From: Oscheius dolichura
Taxonomy: Eukaryota; Nematoda; Chromadorea; Rhabditida; Rhabditidae
Reading direction: 5' to 3'
Assembly: GCA_932521035.1 (NCBI GenBank)
Contig: OW051494.1
Span: forward strand, 9,906,001 to 9,970,000
DNA length: 64,000 bases
A program made the position numbers and the translations under genes. The notes beneath the pieces are model-generated. The model had not been told where the DNA came from and searched no databases. It worked only from the letters and a program-made list of their open reading frames with translations. Each line of letters starts with the position of its first letter. Within the stretch, counting starts at the first letter, position 1. Of this stretch, positions 11,185-23,500 are shown one piece after another.

Positions 11185-12200
11185 TCAATTTCTTCCATTT
11201 TCCTTTCGTCCAGCAGTTTTTATAGTCATAAAGTGGTCCTTCACTCCTTTTACTCCCGAAGAAGCCCATAAAAGTCATAAAGTGACCACACAGCGCTGAC
11301 AATCAACCTCTTTTAGTCCCGTCGAGAATCTCCCCCATTCCCGGCGCCCTGCCAAATTATAGGGAAACTTGCTCTCCTTCTCCTCATGCTAATCAGCCAC
11401 ACGACAATTGTTTTCCTGTTTCTTGACTGGGCTGTCGGACTATTCCCGCCAAAAAGTCCCATAAATTCGTCTCTCTATTGAGGAGAACGCGGGGGGCGTG
11501 GAGGAATGATGATTGCGGATTTGGACAACAAGAAGTGATTTATCTAATTGGCTAAAAACTCTCGGGAATGAGGCAGGAGGGAGGGGGCGAGATCTTGATC
11601 TAATCGACTGTACGAGGTTCAATGAGAGCTAATTTTCCCGTTGAGACCATTCCCGAAAAGGGGATTGAACTTTTTCAAGGGGTGGGAGAGGTGAAAAAGG
11701 CGCGGCAGCTCCCATTTCCTTCAAATTTCCCTCTTTCCCGCCAATTTTTTTTTCCAGTTTTTAGCTAGTTTTTAAAAGAATAGAAGATCAGTGCCTTTTT
11801 TGACTTTGGAAGAGATTTTCCCGCCCCTCAATTTCCCGTCTTCTCAATGTCATATTCATCACCGAGGCGATTTCTCCCCCTCCCTCCATTTTCCGTGTAC
11901 CTCCTGCCTCCCCTCTCGCTTCGCTCGTCTCGTCATTATATGGGGCAGAGATCTAATATACACAAAACATCAAGACACGCTGTGCTACTACTTCCGCCCG
12001 CCGCCGCCGTGGGGGATAGAGAGACTGTTCACAATTATGGACACCAACAAGCGATCTAGGTTATGAAAGAGAGAGAGAGAGAGACGGGGGCAATTTGAAG
12101 ATGGTCGAGTAAATTTTCAAAGGTTACTGAACCTAAATAGCATGGGAGAGACGCTGATCGAAGATTGGGCAAACAGTCTCAAGGTGGGAAGAAGTAGAAA

Positions 12201-12339
12201 GGTTCTGTCCTTGATAGTCCGATCCTCCGCACCCGTAAAGTCCCGGCAAGACAAAGGTATAAAGGCGGCACAGTTTAGAATAAAGATGATCCTCCTACCG
12301 AAATTTTACGGGTGCAGGGGATCGGACTTTCGTGTTCCC
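12201..12339 (-). repeat. Fold-back MITE copy 7
   Basis: GATAGTCCGATC and ACCCGTAAAGTCCCGGCA, reversed core with a small deletion, right arm ACCGAAATTTTACGGGTGC. The outer termini are eroded. Confidence 0.8.
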
Positions 12340-12683
12340 AGTCTTTTCTAGGTGAGAACCTACTGTACGAATGGCAACAGACCTTTAAAATGCTTCTAAA
12401 AAGTCTTCTATAAACTGAATGTTAGTGTTGTAGACCATTTCATGGGAGAAATATGCCCGTAATTCCAATTTTGAGTAAAACCCAGGCCTAAGGACTCCAA
12501 AGCTGATCTCTTGGGAAAAATCTATTGTAATCTAATGCATAGACCTATAGAAGGTCCCAAAATTTATTTCTGTTTGATTTTTAGGTTTTTGAGCTCTTCG
12601 GAATCCAAAATATGGTAGGGCTTCAAATTTTCCTTATTGAAAGTGAAAGAGACTTCTCCAAAAGGCTTCAAACCTGTTTCCTC

Positions 12684-12826
12684 GGCTCGGCTCTGGATAG
12701 TCGGATTCCCTGCACCCGTAAAGTCTCGGCAGGAGGATCGACTTTAGCCAAAACTGTTACAAAACTGTGACGCGTTTATCTCGAGACTTTACGGGTGCAG
12801 GGGATCGGACTATTGAGGTCCGAGCC
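12684..12826 (+). repeat. Fold-back MITE copy 8 with 8-bp target duplication
   Basis: Intact ends GGCTCGG and CCGAGCC. The eight bases on each side are identical (GTTTCCTC), a perfect target-site duplication. The core carries a short deletion. This is the best copy for defining the element's boundaries. Confidence 0.9.
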
Positions 12827-13331
12827 GTTTCCTCCTCCAACTTTAAACCTACCGCCCTTTTTCTCTCAATTTACATGCAAATTCCCCTTTGTCCCTCCCT
12901 ATTTCCATTTCCCACAGTCTACTTTCTTCTTCTGTATTTACATAGAGAAGAAGGGGGTGAAAGAGACCGCTTTAGTAGGCTACACGCGAGGTCATCCAGC
13001 AGTTGTGCTGCAGCGGATCGTCTAGCTTTTTTCTGCATTTTGCAAAATTTTGTGCTCCCTTTTCTCTTCCCGAACCAAAGATTAGATTGTATAGACTCTC
13101 TTTTATAGTCGGAGTCCCAACAATTAGATCGTTATGGGCATCCAGAGGCGAGGGCTAAGGCGATTCAGTTTTGCCTATTTTATGATCCTATTTCCTCGCC
13201 TTTTCCAGCTTTAGACACTTTATGACGGGCATCAACCACTTCTCTAAACGGTGGTTGAGATGTTTCCCTGCTCTAAATTACTGTATTTTTGCTTAAAATC
13301 CGATTAAAAGAAGACTTTTCTACTGTAATCT

Positions 13332-13562
13332 ATTGCGCCACAGTTAGACAGCTTCAATTAGCTGTGGCTTGGTCACAGTTAGACAGCCAGGAGAACGGGA
13401 ACACTTCAAATACATAGAAAACGTTCTACTGTACCTCCCCTGCACCACAGTTAGACAGTTTGTAGCCACAGTTACAACAGAAATTTTATTGTTGTAGTTT
13501 TTTTGCGCCACAGTTAGACAGCCTGAAGTAACTATGGCTTTCTCAGGACCACAATTAGACAG
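13332..13562. repeat. Cluster of GCCACAGTTAGACAG motifs
   Basis: Six to seven copies on the minus-motif strand (GCCACAGTTAGACAGC, CACAGTTAGACAGCC, ACCACAGTTAGACAG and variants), with partial CTGTGGC inversions between them. No other sequence repeats between copies. Confidence 0.75.
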
Positions 13563-14536
13563 TCGGAAAACTTTTTTATCAGTTTTTTTTTAAAAACGGG
13601 AAATTTCCTACTGTAGCGAGCTTATTACCCCGCCGTTACCCGAAAGCGCCCCCCGTTCGAGGGCTTCTCGCCCTTTCTTCTCTTCTTTTCACAAAAGGTT
13701 CGAGGTGTGCGCAATCGAACCATAATTACCACACACACAGTCGCTGTCCCCTCCCCCTTACCACACCTGGTGCACCGGCATTTGAATGACAAAAGAGCTC
13801 GCCCTCGCTCCGTTGGGTCCTGTCCTCTCGCTTTCGGGTCAACACCCGGTCATCAGCCGGCCACCGCCCGGTCTTCTTATGTCCTTATTACCACGACCAT
13901 CAGGAGGCGTGTGTCCGGTAATAATGCCGCCATCTCCCGGCGGAACCCTCTTGTAAGGTGAGCGCCATTGCGCAGAACAGATGTTTGCCTGTTCGACAGA
14001 CGCCCTGTCTCCTGCACCTGTAATTAAAATCTCATTTTACCGGATCTTTTCGATAGTAAAAACGCGGAATTTGGCATTGGCTCTCTAACTGTGGCGCATT
14101 ATTCTTCTTTCAGCCGGATGCCCCTGAAACTTCGCAAAACAGCCCTTTAAACCGCCCTCTCCTTGCCATATTTTGATTCTGAGAGGCGTGAAATTTCACC
14201 TAAATTTCACTCCCCCGGGGAGTAATTTCCCCGCGAAATTTCCAAATTTCACTCTGCCGCGCCCTCGTAAACTTAGTTTCCCCCTGCTTGTAAACCGTCT
14301 GCCCCTCCCAGCAGCCTCTATCTGCTGTTTCCCTTTCTCCCAATCCTCCTCCTCTTCATCTTCCTCATAATTCCCTGTCATACAGAAAGAACTTGTCCCC
14401 CTCTCCTGGTCCTCCTAATGTTCCCCCTCCCCTCCTCCTCCTCTCTTCCCAATGACCATTAGGCTAATCTCAACAGCAGCCAGCCAGCCACATTGCCACC
14501 TTCTCATTGTACAGATCGCCTGTGCCGTTCTCCCCC

Positions 14537-14595
14537 GGCTCGTTCTCCGGTAGTCCGCTCCCCTGCACCCGTAACGGATTATCGGGGGCCGAGCC
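14537..14595. repeat. Fold-back MITE relic lacking its core
   Basis: GGCTCG left arm through CCCTGCACCCGTAA joins directly to CGGATTATCGGGGGCCGAGCC of the right arm. About 90 bases of inner arm and core are missing, as if the hairpin was deleted. Confidence 0.75.
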
Positions 14596-15060
14596 CTTTC
14601 CCCCAGAGTTTCCAACTTTCTGGACAAATTTCACTTCTTTCTTCCGTTTCTCGCACATTGCAAAGCCATTACCTCCTCCTGGGAAGAGGCGGTGGACGGC
14701 GGCTAACTGAGACGGCCCGAATTGTGAATAGGGGACGATCGGCTAAGTGTGCGCTAGGTAATTTCGACGATACAAGGTCAAGTCCTCTTTGTTGGTACGA
14801 GAAGGAGCTCAGGATCAAAAAGACGGTCCGTGGAAGAGAGGAGGCAGGCAGCGCTTCCAGGTACAAAACTCGGCCAAAATCGAAAATCAAGATCACTTTT
14901 GCTCAAAAGGTCCCGCGCGGAAGGTTTTGCAAGTTTTGTCAAAACGAAGAGCCCAAGGTTCGAATAGTGGGGCTAGTGGTGAGTGTGGTCCTACTCTTCC
15001 GATTCCCTGTTTTTTATTGGAGAAAAAGATCTTTTAGGAAAAGATTAGGGCATATTTACC

Positions 15061-15213
15061 GGCTCGGTTCTCGGTAATCCAATCCCCGCACCCGTAAAGT
15101 CTCGGCAGCAGGATCATCTTTATTCAAAGCTGTTATAAAACTGTGTCGCCTTTATAGATTTGTCTTGCCGAGACGGTACGGGTGCAGAGGATGGAACTAT
15201 CGAGAACCGAGCC
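15061..15213 (+). repeat. Fold-back MITE copy 9
   Basis: GGCTCGGTTCTCGGTAATCC left end; arms and core intact; right end CGAGAACCGAGCC. Nearly symmetric termini. Confidence 0.9.
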
Positions 15214-15886
15214 ACAGATGGAGCATTAGAGCGCGCTTACGGAGGAGCGGGGTTAGGGCACTTTTTCCCGTGACTTTCATCCTCCCCCGGGGTCGATACC
15301 TGTGCTTATAGAAATGCTTCCGAAAACTAGTCAATTGCAAGCTGCTGCTGTATGTTTCTCCTCTCCCGCTTTTCTCTTTCCCGTGTCTCTCTCCCTTCCC
15401 TCAGAATCGGCCTTCCAATAAACCTTGACAATTGTCTCTCTCTCCTCGAGAAATCTCCTTTAAAAACGAGAAGAAGGATGACTTTTTACCGTGACATTAG
15501 ATGGCCGAGAAGAACTCATAATCACAGTGTTTGTGCGGGGTTATTCCGGCTGGCCGACGGTTGACCTTTGAGGAACGGTCAGGGACAGGAGGTCGTACCT
15601 CCTCTCCCGAGAGCGCAGCGATAGAAGAGAGACCTCAATTAACATAAACTTTGAGAAGGCAGTTGCCCGGTTGATTTATACCGTCAGCCGTGGCTAATTT
15701 GGACTTGATACGCTCGTTTCTTTTATGATTTTTCCCACCTTCTATCCTCTTCTTTCTATTCCTTTCCCAGGAGCTATCATTTATAGCCATCTCTATGGAT
15801 TTTAGAGCCTGATTACGTCATTTTTCCTTCCTCTTTTGACCCTGTGATCATTAAAATTGGAAAAATAAACTCCAGAACCTTTTCCT

Positions 15887-16040
15887 GGCTTGGCCCTCGA
15901 GAGTCCGGCCACCTGCACCCGTACAGTCTCGGCCAGACAAACGTATAAAGACGTCACAGTTTTGTAACAGTTTTGAAGAAAGATGATTCTTCTGCCGAGA
16001 CTTTACGGGTGCAGGGAATCGGACCATCGGGGGCTGTGCC
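15887..16040 (-). repeat. Fold-back MITE copy 10
   Basis: GGCTTGG left end, ACCCGTACAGTCTCGGCC arm, reversed core, right arm TGCCGAGACTTTACGGGTGC, end GGGGGCTGTGCC. Confidence 0.85.
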
Positions 16041-16528
16041 ATTTCCAAGACCGTTCATCCTCAAAATCTCTTGAAGTCTTGCTATTTCTTCCCATTTTCC
16101 CCGTAAAAATGGGAATTTTTCTATTTTCTGGACTAGAAAACGGTCAAAAACGTCAAACTTCAATACTGACATTCTTTCCACTCGATCTTCATTATTTTGC
16201 TTCGTGACGACCACCAAAACTTGTCAGAAACGACTGTAGAGCTCGGTATCCCTGTTTTATTGCTTTTGGACCAAATTTTGCCGTCTGCCGTCGTTTTTTC
16301 TCCGTCTGTTCTCTGCTTTTCTGTAAAAGGACACTCCACTTGTGCCATTTCTCACTACTTTCCGGTCTTTTTACCAAATCTGTCAAGATTTCTGCCTCTT
16401 TTGACTGTTCTTGAGTTTATGTTTCATCAAAACAGTACTGTAAAAGATATCTCTTCCAAAAATCTTCGGTCTTCCAAAAATCAGCTTGCGGTTCGTTTTG
16501 AACCCAGAAGTTAGCTCCTGCCCCATTT

Positions 16529-16683
16529 GGCTCGCCCCAGTCCTCGATAGTCCTCTCCCCTGCACCCGCAAAGTCTCGGCAGGAGGATCGTCTTTATTCA
16601 AAACTGTTACAAAAGTGTGACGCCTTTATACCTTTGCCTTGCCGAGACTTTACGGGTGCAGGGCATAGGAATATCGGGTAGCG
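16529..16683 (+). repeat. Fold-back MITE copy 11
   Basis: GGCTCGCCCCAGTCCTCGATAG left end, both inner arms and plus-orientation core. The right terminus is eroded after TATCGGGTAGCG. Confidence 0.8.
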
Positions 16684-16833
16684 ATTCTTGGAAAAGATTT
16701 TAGAGCTTATTCGACTATCGGGCCCCGTTTTCCCCGTTTTTCTCCAGCCCCTTCTTCTGGCTTTATATGGACTGATAGAGCTGTCCATATTCCTCTCAAA
16801 AAGGCGAGATAAAGAGGGGAGAAACCTGGCGCC

Positions 16834-16843
16834 ATTGCGCAAT
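16834..16843. promoter_or_regulatory. ATTGCGCAAT palindrome
   Basis: A perfect 10-base palindrome matching the classical C/EBP-type bZIP site. It lies in a GC-rich block with nearby E-box-like CATCTG. A similar GCGCCATTGCGCA occurs at about 13.96 kb. Function is inferred from the motif only. Confidence 0.25.
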
Positions 16844-17904
16844 TGCACACCTCATTCAGCAGCAGCAGTCGACGAACATCTGTTCCAGTCCCGATCAACT
16901 ACTATCTATAGACAGGGCGAGGAGGGGGAGAGATGGTGATCATTGCCATCCCTGCTCTATTCTCTCTCCCCTCGCGTCCTTTCCCTGTTTTTAAATTTCC
17001 GTGACTCTCTTTGACCGCCAATTCACAGACGAGAAATCACGATGACCTCCAGCTTAATACCACCACCGTCCTCCCGTTTCTTATTCTCCAAATCTCGCCT
17101 TTCTATTGGTTTTTGATGAAACTTTTGGAAACGAGAGGGAATGAGAATTTTCGGCAGCAGGAGATTACAAGGGGGGAAGAGACGAAAAAACGAAGACAAC
17201 CTTGGCGAAAGCGGGGGATTTGTTGCCAATTTTCGCCCTAGAAGGCGGAGGATTGAGAAAAGCTGTCTAGTACGGAGTTTGGCAGTTGTTTAGAGCAAAA
17301 AATTAAGCTCTTTCCTCTTTAAAACATCCAGGACTCGACTATTTTGGCGGCATATTCCAATTTTCGGCTATTTTCCTTCGTAATAGGCACCAGAAATGCG
17401 CTTACTCCTTTGGCGGGCAAATAAGCACACTGTAGGAATGAAATTAGTGAACTTTTAGTCTTTTGGACTAATAAAACTTATATTAGAATGTTAGCAACAA
17501 GAAAAATAAAAAAAGAATGCCAAAAAAATGAAGAAATCAGAGAAAAAACGAAGTTAGCAATGGTCCAACGGTTCAAACCGCCAGCCGACTATGAAAAGCC
17601 ATAGAGCGTAAGCGCGCTCCACTCCACACGCTCCAACCCTAATGCAGAATATTGCAATTTTCTCCTTATCCTGATAATTTTTTACAAAAACAAATTAGTG
17701 CACTTTGTTCAGCGAATTTTTCTCTATAAAATAGGGTAATTTGTAAGAATGGCGCTGGCGCCACTTTGTATAGAAGGAGAATCGAGAAAATCTAAAAACG
17801 AGACCACGAAAGGAAGAAAAGAATAAATAAAACAACAAACTAAAGCGAAGACATTTTATTACGATCTTGGTTTATTTGTTTTTCGTCGTCGTTCGATTGT
17901 CCCT

Positions 17905-18101
17905 TTACAGAATCCAGTTAGAGTAAGCCATAACTGCAAGAAGTGTGATGGTAGTGCGTTCCTTTCTCTGATTTGTTCTGAGTTTCCATCCACGGGGTCG
18001 AGAGACAGATGACGGCATACTGGATGCAAAGGACGACTGTGAGACGGCTAGTTCGAGTCGGGGGCGAGTAGAGAATGATGCGTTCTCTGGTTCTTCTCCG
18101 C
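17905..18101 (-). CDS. Possible terminal exon, unrecognised protein
   Basis: The minus-strand frame reads GGEEPENASFSTRPRLELAVSQSSFAS, then MPSSVSRPRGWKLRTNQRKE, and ends AVMAYSNWIL stop. An AATAAA follows about 55 bases downstream, and a pyrimidine/AAAAG acceptor-like sequence precedes it. No upstream exon was found, and a repeat begins beyond 18.2 kb. It could be a 3' exon or a 37-residue small ORF from the internal ATG at 18018. I recognise no family. Confidence 0.25.
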
Positions 18102-18220
18102 CTTTTAAAGGGGAAAAAGATCAGTCGATAATCTTTTAGAAAAGTATTAGGTCCCGATTTTTTCTGGGCGGGAAATGGTAAAATTCTCCATATTTCTGTA
18201 CTTTTCTTTCTCCATTTCGC

Positions 18221-18436
18221 GCGCGCCTGTTTTTGGGCATAGGACGGGAGTGTCGGGTGTTTGAGTCCGTATCTCGGTCATTTCTTGGCCGATTTCAAAA
18301 ATTCAAAAACCTAGTTGGAGAGCATGTCAAGACGATTCTAATGAACCTAGCCACATCTCAACCGCACCGAGAGAAAAATCTGTAGCTCCACAAACTTTGT
18401 CAGAGGATAGTTACGTAACGCGGCGCGCCCGGGCGT
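18221..18436 (+). repeat. Dispersed ~210-base repeat, copy A
   Basis: Close to the reverse complement of 33031-33258, sharing long blocks such as GACGGGAGTGTCGGGTGTTT and GATTTCAAAAATTCAAA and the same TTACGTAACG end. No coding potential seen. Confidence 0.8.
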
Positions 18437-18452
18437 TTGCTCATTCCCTTTA

Positions 18453-18593
18453 CCTCGATCCTAGGTCGATCCGCTGCACCCGTAAAGTCTCGGCCAGACA
18501 AAGGGCATCACCGTTTTGTGACAGTTTTGAATAAAGATGATCTTCCTGCCGAGACTTTACGGGTGCAGGGGGTGGACTACCGGAGGCCGAGCC
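18453..18593 (-). repeat. Fold-back MITE copy 12
   Basis: ACCCGTAAAGTCTCGGCC arm, reversed core with a small deletion, TGCCGAGACTTTACGGGTGC, end GGAGGCCGAGCC. The left outer end is eroded. Confidence 0.85.
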
Positions 18594-19433
18594 TTCCTTT
18601 TCCTCCCCCAATTTCCAACTGTTTCCAAATTCCGACATGGTGGTATGTCCCGGATCAGATCTCCCCGTTCCCTTCCCTCGCCATCTTTCCCGGTCGTGTC
18701 GACATTCTCTTCCTTCTCATAAATTGCAATGGTTGTTATTGGCAGCTCCCTATAGATGGCGAAGTTGGATAACCGAGATCCTTGTGCGCTGGTGACCCTT
18801 TTCGATCCAATCTCCAACTTTTCCTCTGGATCTCTTCGGGATCCCTGACCATTCCTCCTCGGGATTTATCCTGTGATTCGATAGCGCAGTTTTCAACATT
18901 ATTAATGGGCGTCTTTTTAGAAACTTTTCTCTCGGGGACCTAGGAACTCTTGGTTGTCTAACTGTGGCCCAGTATCAAGGTTTCCGCTCCATTTTCCCCC
19001 ATTTTTATTGCCTTTCTTTCTTCTTTTTTTTCTCCTTTACTAAACAACGACTGTCGATTTGCCCGCAGCAGGAAAGAGAGAGGACAGTGACGAGATAATG
19101 AGGCAAGGCGCCGGCTTGCCGGTTTTTGCTCACGCATGCCTCAGCTGAAGGGAAAATGAACAGTAATTTTTGGCAGTTTTAGGTCACTTTCCTTTTTTCT
19201 TCCTGTTGTCCACGTTTTAAAACCATTTGCCGCCTTTTCTTTTAAACTCAAGATTCAGAACAGCCACAGTTGCTAGGGCGCGCCGCAGACGGAAAGTATC
19301 GAAAACCCCTTTTGTACCCATTTTTCCTTCCATTTACCCCAACACTTGGCTGTTTCCCAGTTTTATTCTCTTCCTGACATTATCTACAGTACTCCACATC
19401 AGTAAGAACTACTTCTATACAATTAGAGCGCGC

Positions 19434-20357
19434 CACAGTTAAACAGTAGTCACTCTTAGGGCGCCACAGTTAGACAGTATACAGGAAGAAATTCTCCAAT
19501 TATCCATTTTTCTTCCATTTTCTCCACTCTCTCTTCAATTTTCAACAATCTTGCTCATCTTTCCTCCCATTTCGTCTTGAGGTCATTTTTTTCTCCCGGT
19601 TCTGTCTCCAATTGGCAGGGGAGCGGGAGAGGGGATTCCCGCTTTACTTCTTCTTTACTTTTCTTCTCTTCAGTGTCTCCAAGGTTAAACAAACTCCCTT
19701 CATGTCTTTCTCGCTTGCCCCTGTCTGTGTAAAATAACCGGCCTTTTTTGAACAGTCCAAAGTAAAAAAATCCCCCCTCAAGAGGGCAGTAAATTTGCGG
19801 GAATGAGAAGAAGACGAGGAGATAATGAAATACAATACAGAGGTGAGCGAGTGTGTTTGGCAACGCAACTGGTAGCAGCCGGGGGACACCCCGGCCGACG
19901 GCCCCCTGACCTCAGCTGGAGGGGGTCATAGTCGGCTGGCGGTAGGTGACAGAGAGACAACATAGAACTTTGGTTAGCCACCTGGGAGGCGCTTTCCCGG
20001 GAGTTCGTCCTTTTCCGGAAATTTCATAGTGCACCACAGTTAGACAGCCAAATCCTCCCCAAGTCCCTTCCAGCCCCCTTTTCTCCAATTTTTTTCTTTC
20101 TGAGCATTTCGGCTCTCTTTTTGCCACTTTGACCGTATTTTTTAGTACGTTGCCAGCCACAGTAAGACAGTTAGACAGTCAAACCCCCCCCCCCCCCTCA
20201 TTTACCCCTCTAACTCATTTCTTCCTACTTCTGCTCCACTTTTTCTCCTTCTTCGAGCTTTCCGCCTTTCTGAACATTTTGATCCTCTTTTTTTAACCCT
20301 TTTTCGTTGATTTTCTACGGTATTTTTGCCGTAAAGCTGCCACAGCTAGACAGTTAG
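19434..20357. repeat. GCCACAGTTAGACAG motif series upstream of dex-1
   Basis: Copies near 19434, 19460, 20033, 20155 and 20339, all in the GCCACAGTTAGACAG orientation, some with a doubled GTTAGACAG tail. They sit in pyrimidine-rich unique sequence. Confidence 0.7.
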
Positions 20358-20504
20358 ATAGTAAAATTCCTCTTTTTCCCTTCCTAGACCTTCTTTCCGT
20401 TTGAAGCCTTTTTTCCTTATTTTCCTTGATCTTCAAAACTTTCTTTTAGACCTTCTTTCCTCTCTTTCCTGCACCTTTTCTACATAAATAAGGTTATTTT
20501 TCAG

Positions 20505-23500
20505 ATGTGGCGGGTGCTATTGCTGGCCTCCCTATGGCCAGCAATAATTATCTCAATGCGGGTTGATCCAGAACGGATAGCAGCCCGCATAAGGATAGAT
20601 GAAAAATGGGATAATATGAAATTTCGTGGCCGTAGGCAATCTAACCCACTGGCGAAAGAAATCAGTATTCAGGTGGGTATTGGCTCGTTTTGGCTCGTAG
20701 TCCGATCCCCTGCACTCATAAAGTCTCGGCAAGACAAAGGTATAAAGGCGCCACAATTTTGTAACAGTTTTGAATAAAGACGATCCAGCTGCTAAGACTT
20801 TACGGGTGCAGGGGATCGGACTATCTAGGGCCGAGTCTCCGTTTTGGCGGGTTTTAGATCTTTTTAAAGGGAAAAATTACTGTAACTAGATGACATTTAA
20901 ATTCTCGTCGTTATCTGATTTCGAAACTGGTTACTTTTCCCCTTATTCACACCATCGAGCTCATAAAGCGCGCCCATCGCGGCCTATCCATTTCCGATTC
21001 GGACTGGCTTATCGAGGCCTCTTCCCCTCTCCCTCCGGTTATTGTTGTTGTCAGTGGAAAGAAGGGACCAGACTCTATTTATTTGTTTGACAATAAAATT
21101 GGGGTCGGACATGAGATGCGTGGGGGAGGAGGCGTCCTCTGGTCCAGCATATTTGGACACGCCGAATGACTGTCAAGAGGGCAGACGAGTGATCCCCCTC
21201 CTCCTCCAATAGACAAATGTGACCTCTTTTGTTCTCAGAGGTGGTAATAGCAGCATTAGGAGAACATTGATACTCTTTTATTGAAAATGAAGAGATTGAC
21301 CCGTTGTAGTGAAAATTCCGCATCTCTTCGAGATTTTCATTTGTAGATCTTTAATTTTTAACCTCGGGATTCAAGGATATTGTAAAAAATTTAACAAAAT
21401 GGTCGGGGAGTCTCTAATCAACTTTTGATAGCAAAAAATCCGCTAGAAATGGGCTATATGAGGCTGGGGGGCCTTTTTACAGTGCGCCACAGTTAGACAG
21501 CTAGACAGTAACACAGCCAAAGCTTTTACTAACTTGTTAGATCGTTTTGAGATCCAAGTAAAAATTCTGAAAACATTGATGGGTCCTGGAGAGAGAAAAA
21601 AGCCGCCAAAATATGCTCTAGGAAGCGATTATCGTGTTTTCATCGTACAGCAACGAACATTATTCAAAAAGTGAAATTTACCGCCTTCTGGGGTGATTAT
21701 TTGAAAAGGTACGGTACTTCTGACTTTCATAGCCGAAAATATGTTGCATTTAGACCTTTAAAATAGTTGAAAATGTTACAATTCTGTCCTAAAACTCCCC
21801 TCCAGCGATCTTCAAAGAACCCGCCATAAGCTTCTTTATTAATTTCCGCAATTTCCGGCTAAAACTTTACCGTAACCTTCACCTCGTTCATCCGCGTTTA
21901 ACCTATCAATAGCCAATAATTATTTGGATTACGTCGATGAGAGACGACACACAACCGGAGCGGGATGACCTTGTGTCCCGAAAAGAAGCGAGGCTCAACG
22001 AGCAATTGTCCTCCTTGTCACAGAGAGAGAGACGATTTTTGGCTGACGAGAATGGTCGTAAATTATGGGCGATTAGTCGCTAAAACGAGGGGGAATAGGG
22101 CAGAAAAAGTGAACTAGGGGGGCAATTTTTCCTTGGCTGTCTAACTGTGGCTCTTTTCCAGGTAACTGCGCCGCTCTTCTCCAGTCGCCTCTTTGAATAT
22201 GGTAAAAATACCGAGGATCAGGAGCTTCCAGTGGCTTTGGATGTCGGAAAAAAGGTGAGATTATTATATTTTTAGGTCCTATAGCGAAAAATAATTTATA
22301 GGTCGATTTGACGCAACCGCTTCGCTTCTATGGGAAAGACTACAACACCGTTTATATTCTGAGTAATGGAGGAATTGGCTTCGATCAAAATTCTCGGTCT
22401 TATAAACCGGGATTACTACCTTCTAGTAGGTTTAATATCGCAGAAAAAACCACAAAAGTTATCCAAAAAGATCAAAATCGTCGAAGAATGGCTTACTTTA
22501 GCTCTGGAAGTGAAAATGGCACGTGGCGCGCCTTTGAATACCGTTTGACGGCATTTTTTCGAATTTTATAGGTATAACTGCCGTATTTTTTGTATTTCCC
22601 TGATTGAGAAGGTGGCTGGCTATAAATTGAAACTATAATAATAGAAAAGTGTCTAACTGTGGCTAATCAGTCAAAATCGCAAAAGGGTGTCAACCGCGCC
22701 TTATTTCTTCCTCCATGGCGTCTCCTTCGTTTCTTTTGGAATTTTAAAGGTCTAACTAATGTAATCTCTAAAATTTAAATAATTAGAAAGTTTCCCATGT
22801 ATTTTTAAACCAAAAAACACTAAAATTCTTTTCCAGATATCAAAATGATTGCCCCCTATTGGAACAGGAACGATCCCCGTCTCGGAGGGAAGGTTTACTA
22901 CCGTGTGGTTAAAAGTAGGCTCATTTTTCCGGGGTTTTCTAATCTTTTGGCAATTTTTAGAAGGAAGAGTCTTGGAACGAGGAGCCAGTGAGATTAACTA
23001 CCAGTACGGTAACCGGGTAAAGGTTCACCAAGCCCTGGTAGTGACATGGGACAGAATGCAGCCTCTCCTCCCGGCGGAAAGTGACCCGCTCCCAGATAAT
23101 GTGAGTTTTTAACAATTTTACGTTGGATACTCAGTCGGAGACGATTCTACACAGTTAAATGCCGCAGGGACCCTTAATTTAGCCTCATTGAGCGCCCTGG
23201 TCCGCAGCGACTGCGCGCACGCGTTCTGTTTAGCGACAATACTTTTCACAGAAAAGAAGAAATTGGCTGAAACCTAGCTCGTTCAATTCAGTTTTTGCCG
23301 CTGATTCTGATGATGCTTTCTGTTTTTTATGAAAAGGCCAATTTCGCAGCCTTTTCTTCTGATACAATAACCCTCCTACCCCTTTTGAATGCCAACTAAA
23401 TCCCTATTTTTCAGAACACGAACATTTTCCAAGCGGCCATCTTCATCACTGACAGTGGCACGTATGCCAATTTCATATTCTACAGTGTCGGCTGGACACA

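Larger units (their letters stand above)
9746..20504. other. 11-kb gene-poor region upstream of dex-1
   Basis: No supported complete gene. It contains eight two-armed fold-back elements and one relic, the motif clusters near 13.3 and 19.4-20.4 kb, GA microsatellites (10.5 and 12.06 kb), a C15 tract near 20.19 kb, and one arm of a dispersed 200-base repeat at 18.2 kb. Several GC-rich, E-box-containing blocks (10.4, 13.7 and 16.8 kb) could be regulatory. A weak minus-strand exon candidate at 17.9 kb is listed separately. Confidence 0.5.

Noticed and set aside
14493-15077. 194-codon plus-strand frame.
   Set aside because: It includes a fold-back relic and the start of another element, has no domain or splice logic, and its composition is that of the surrounding intergenic DNA.
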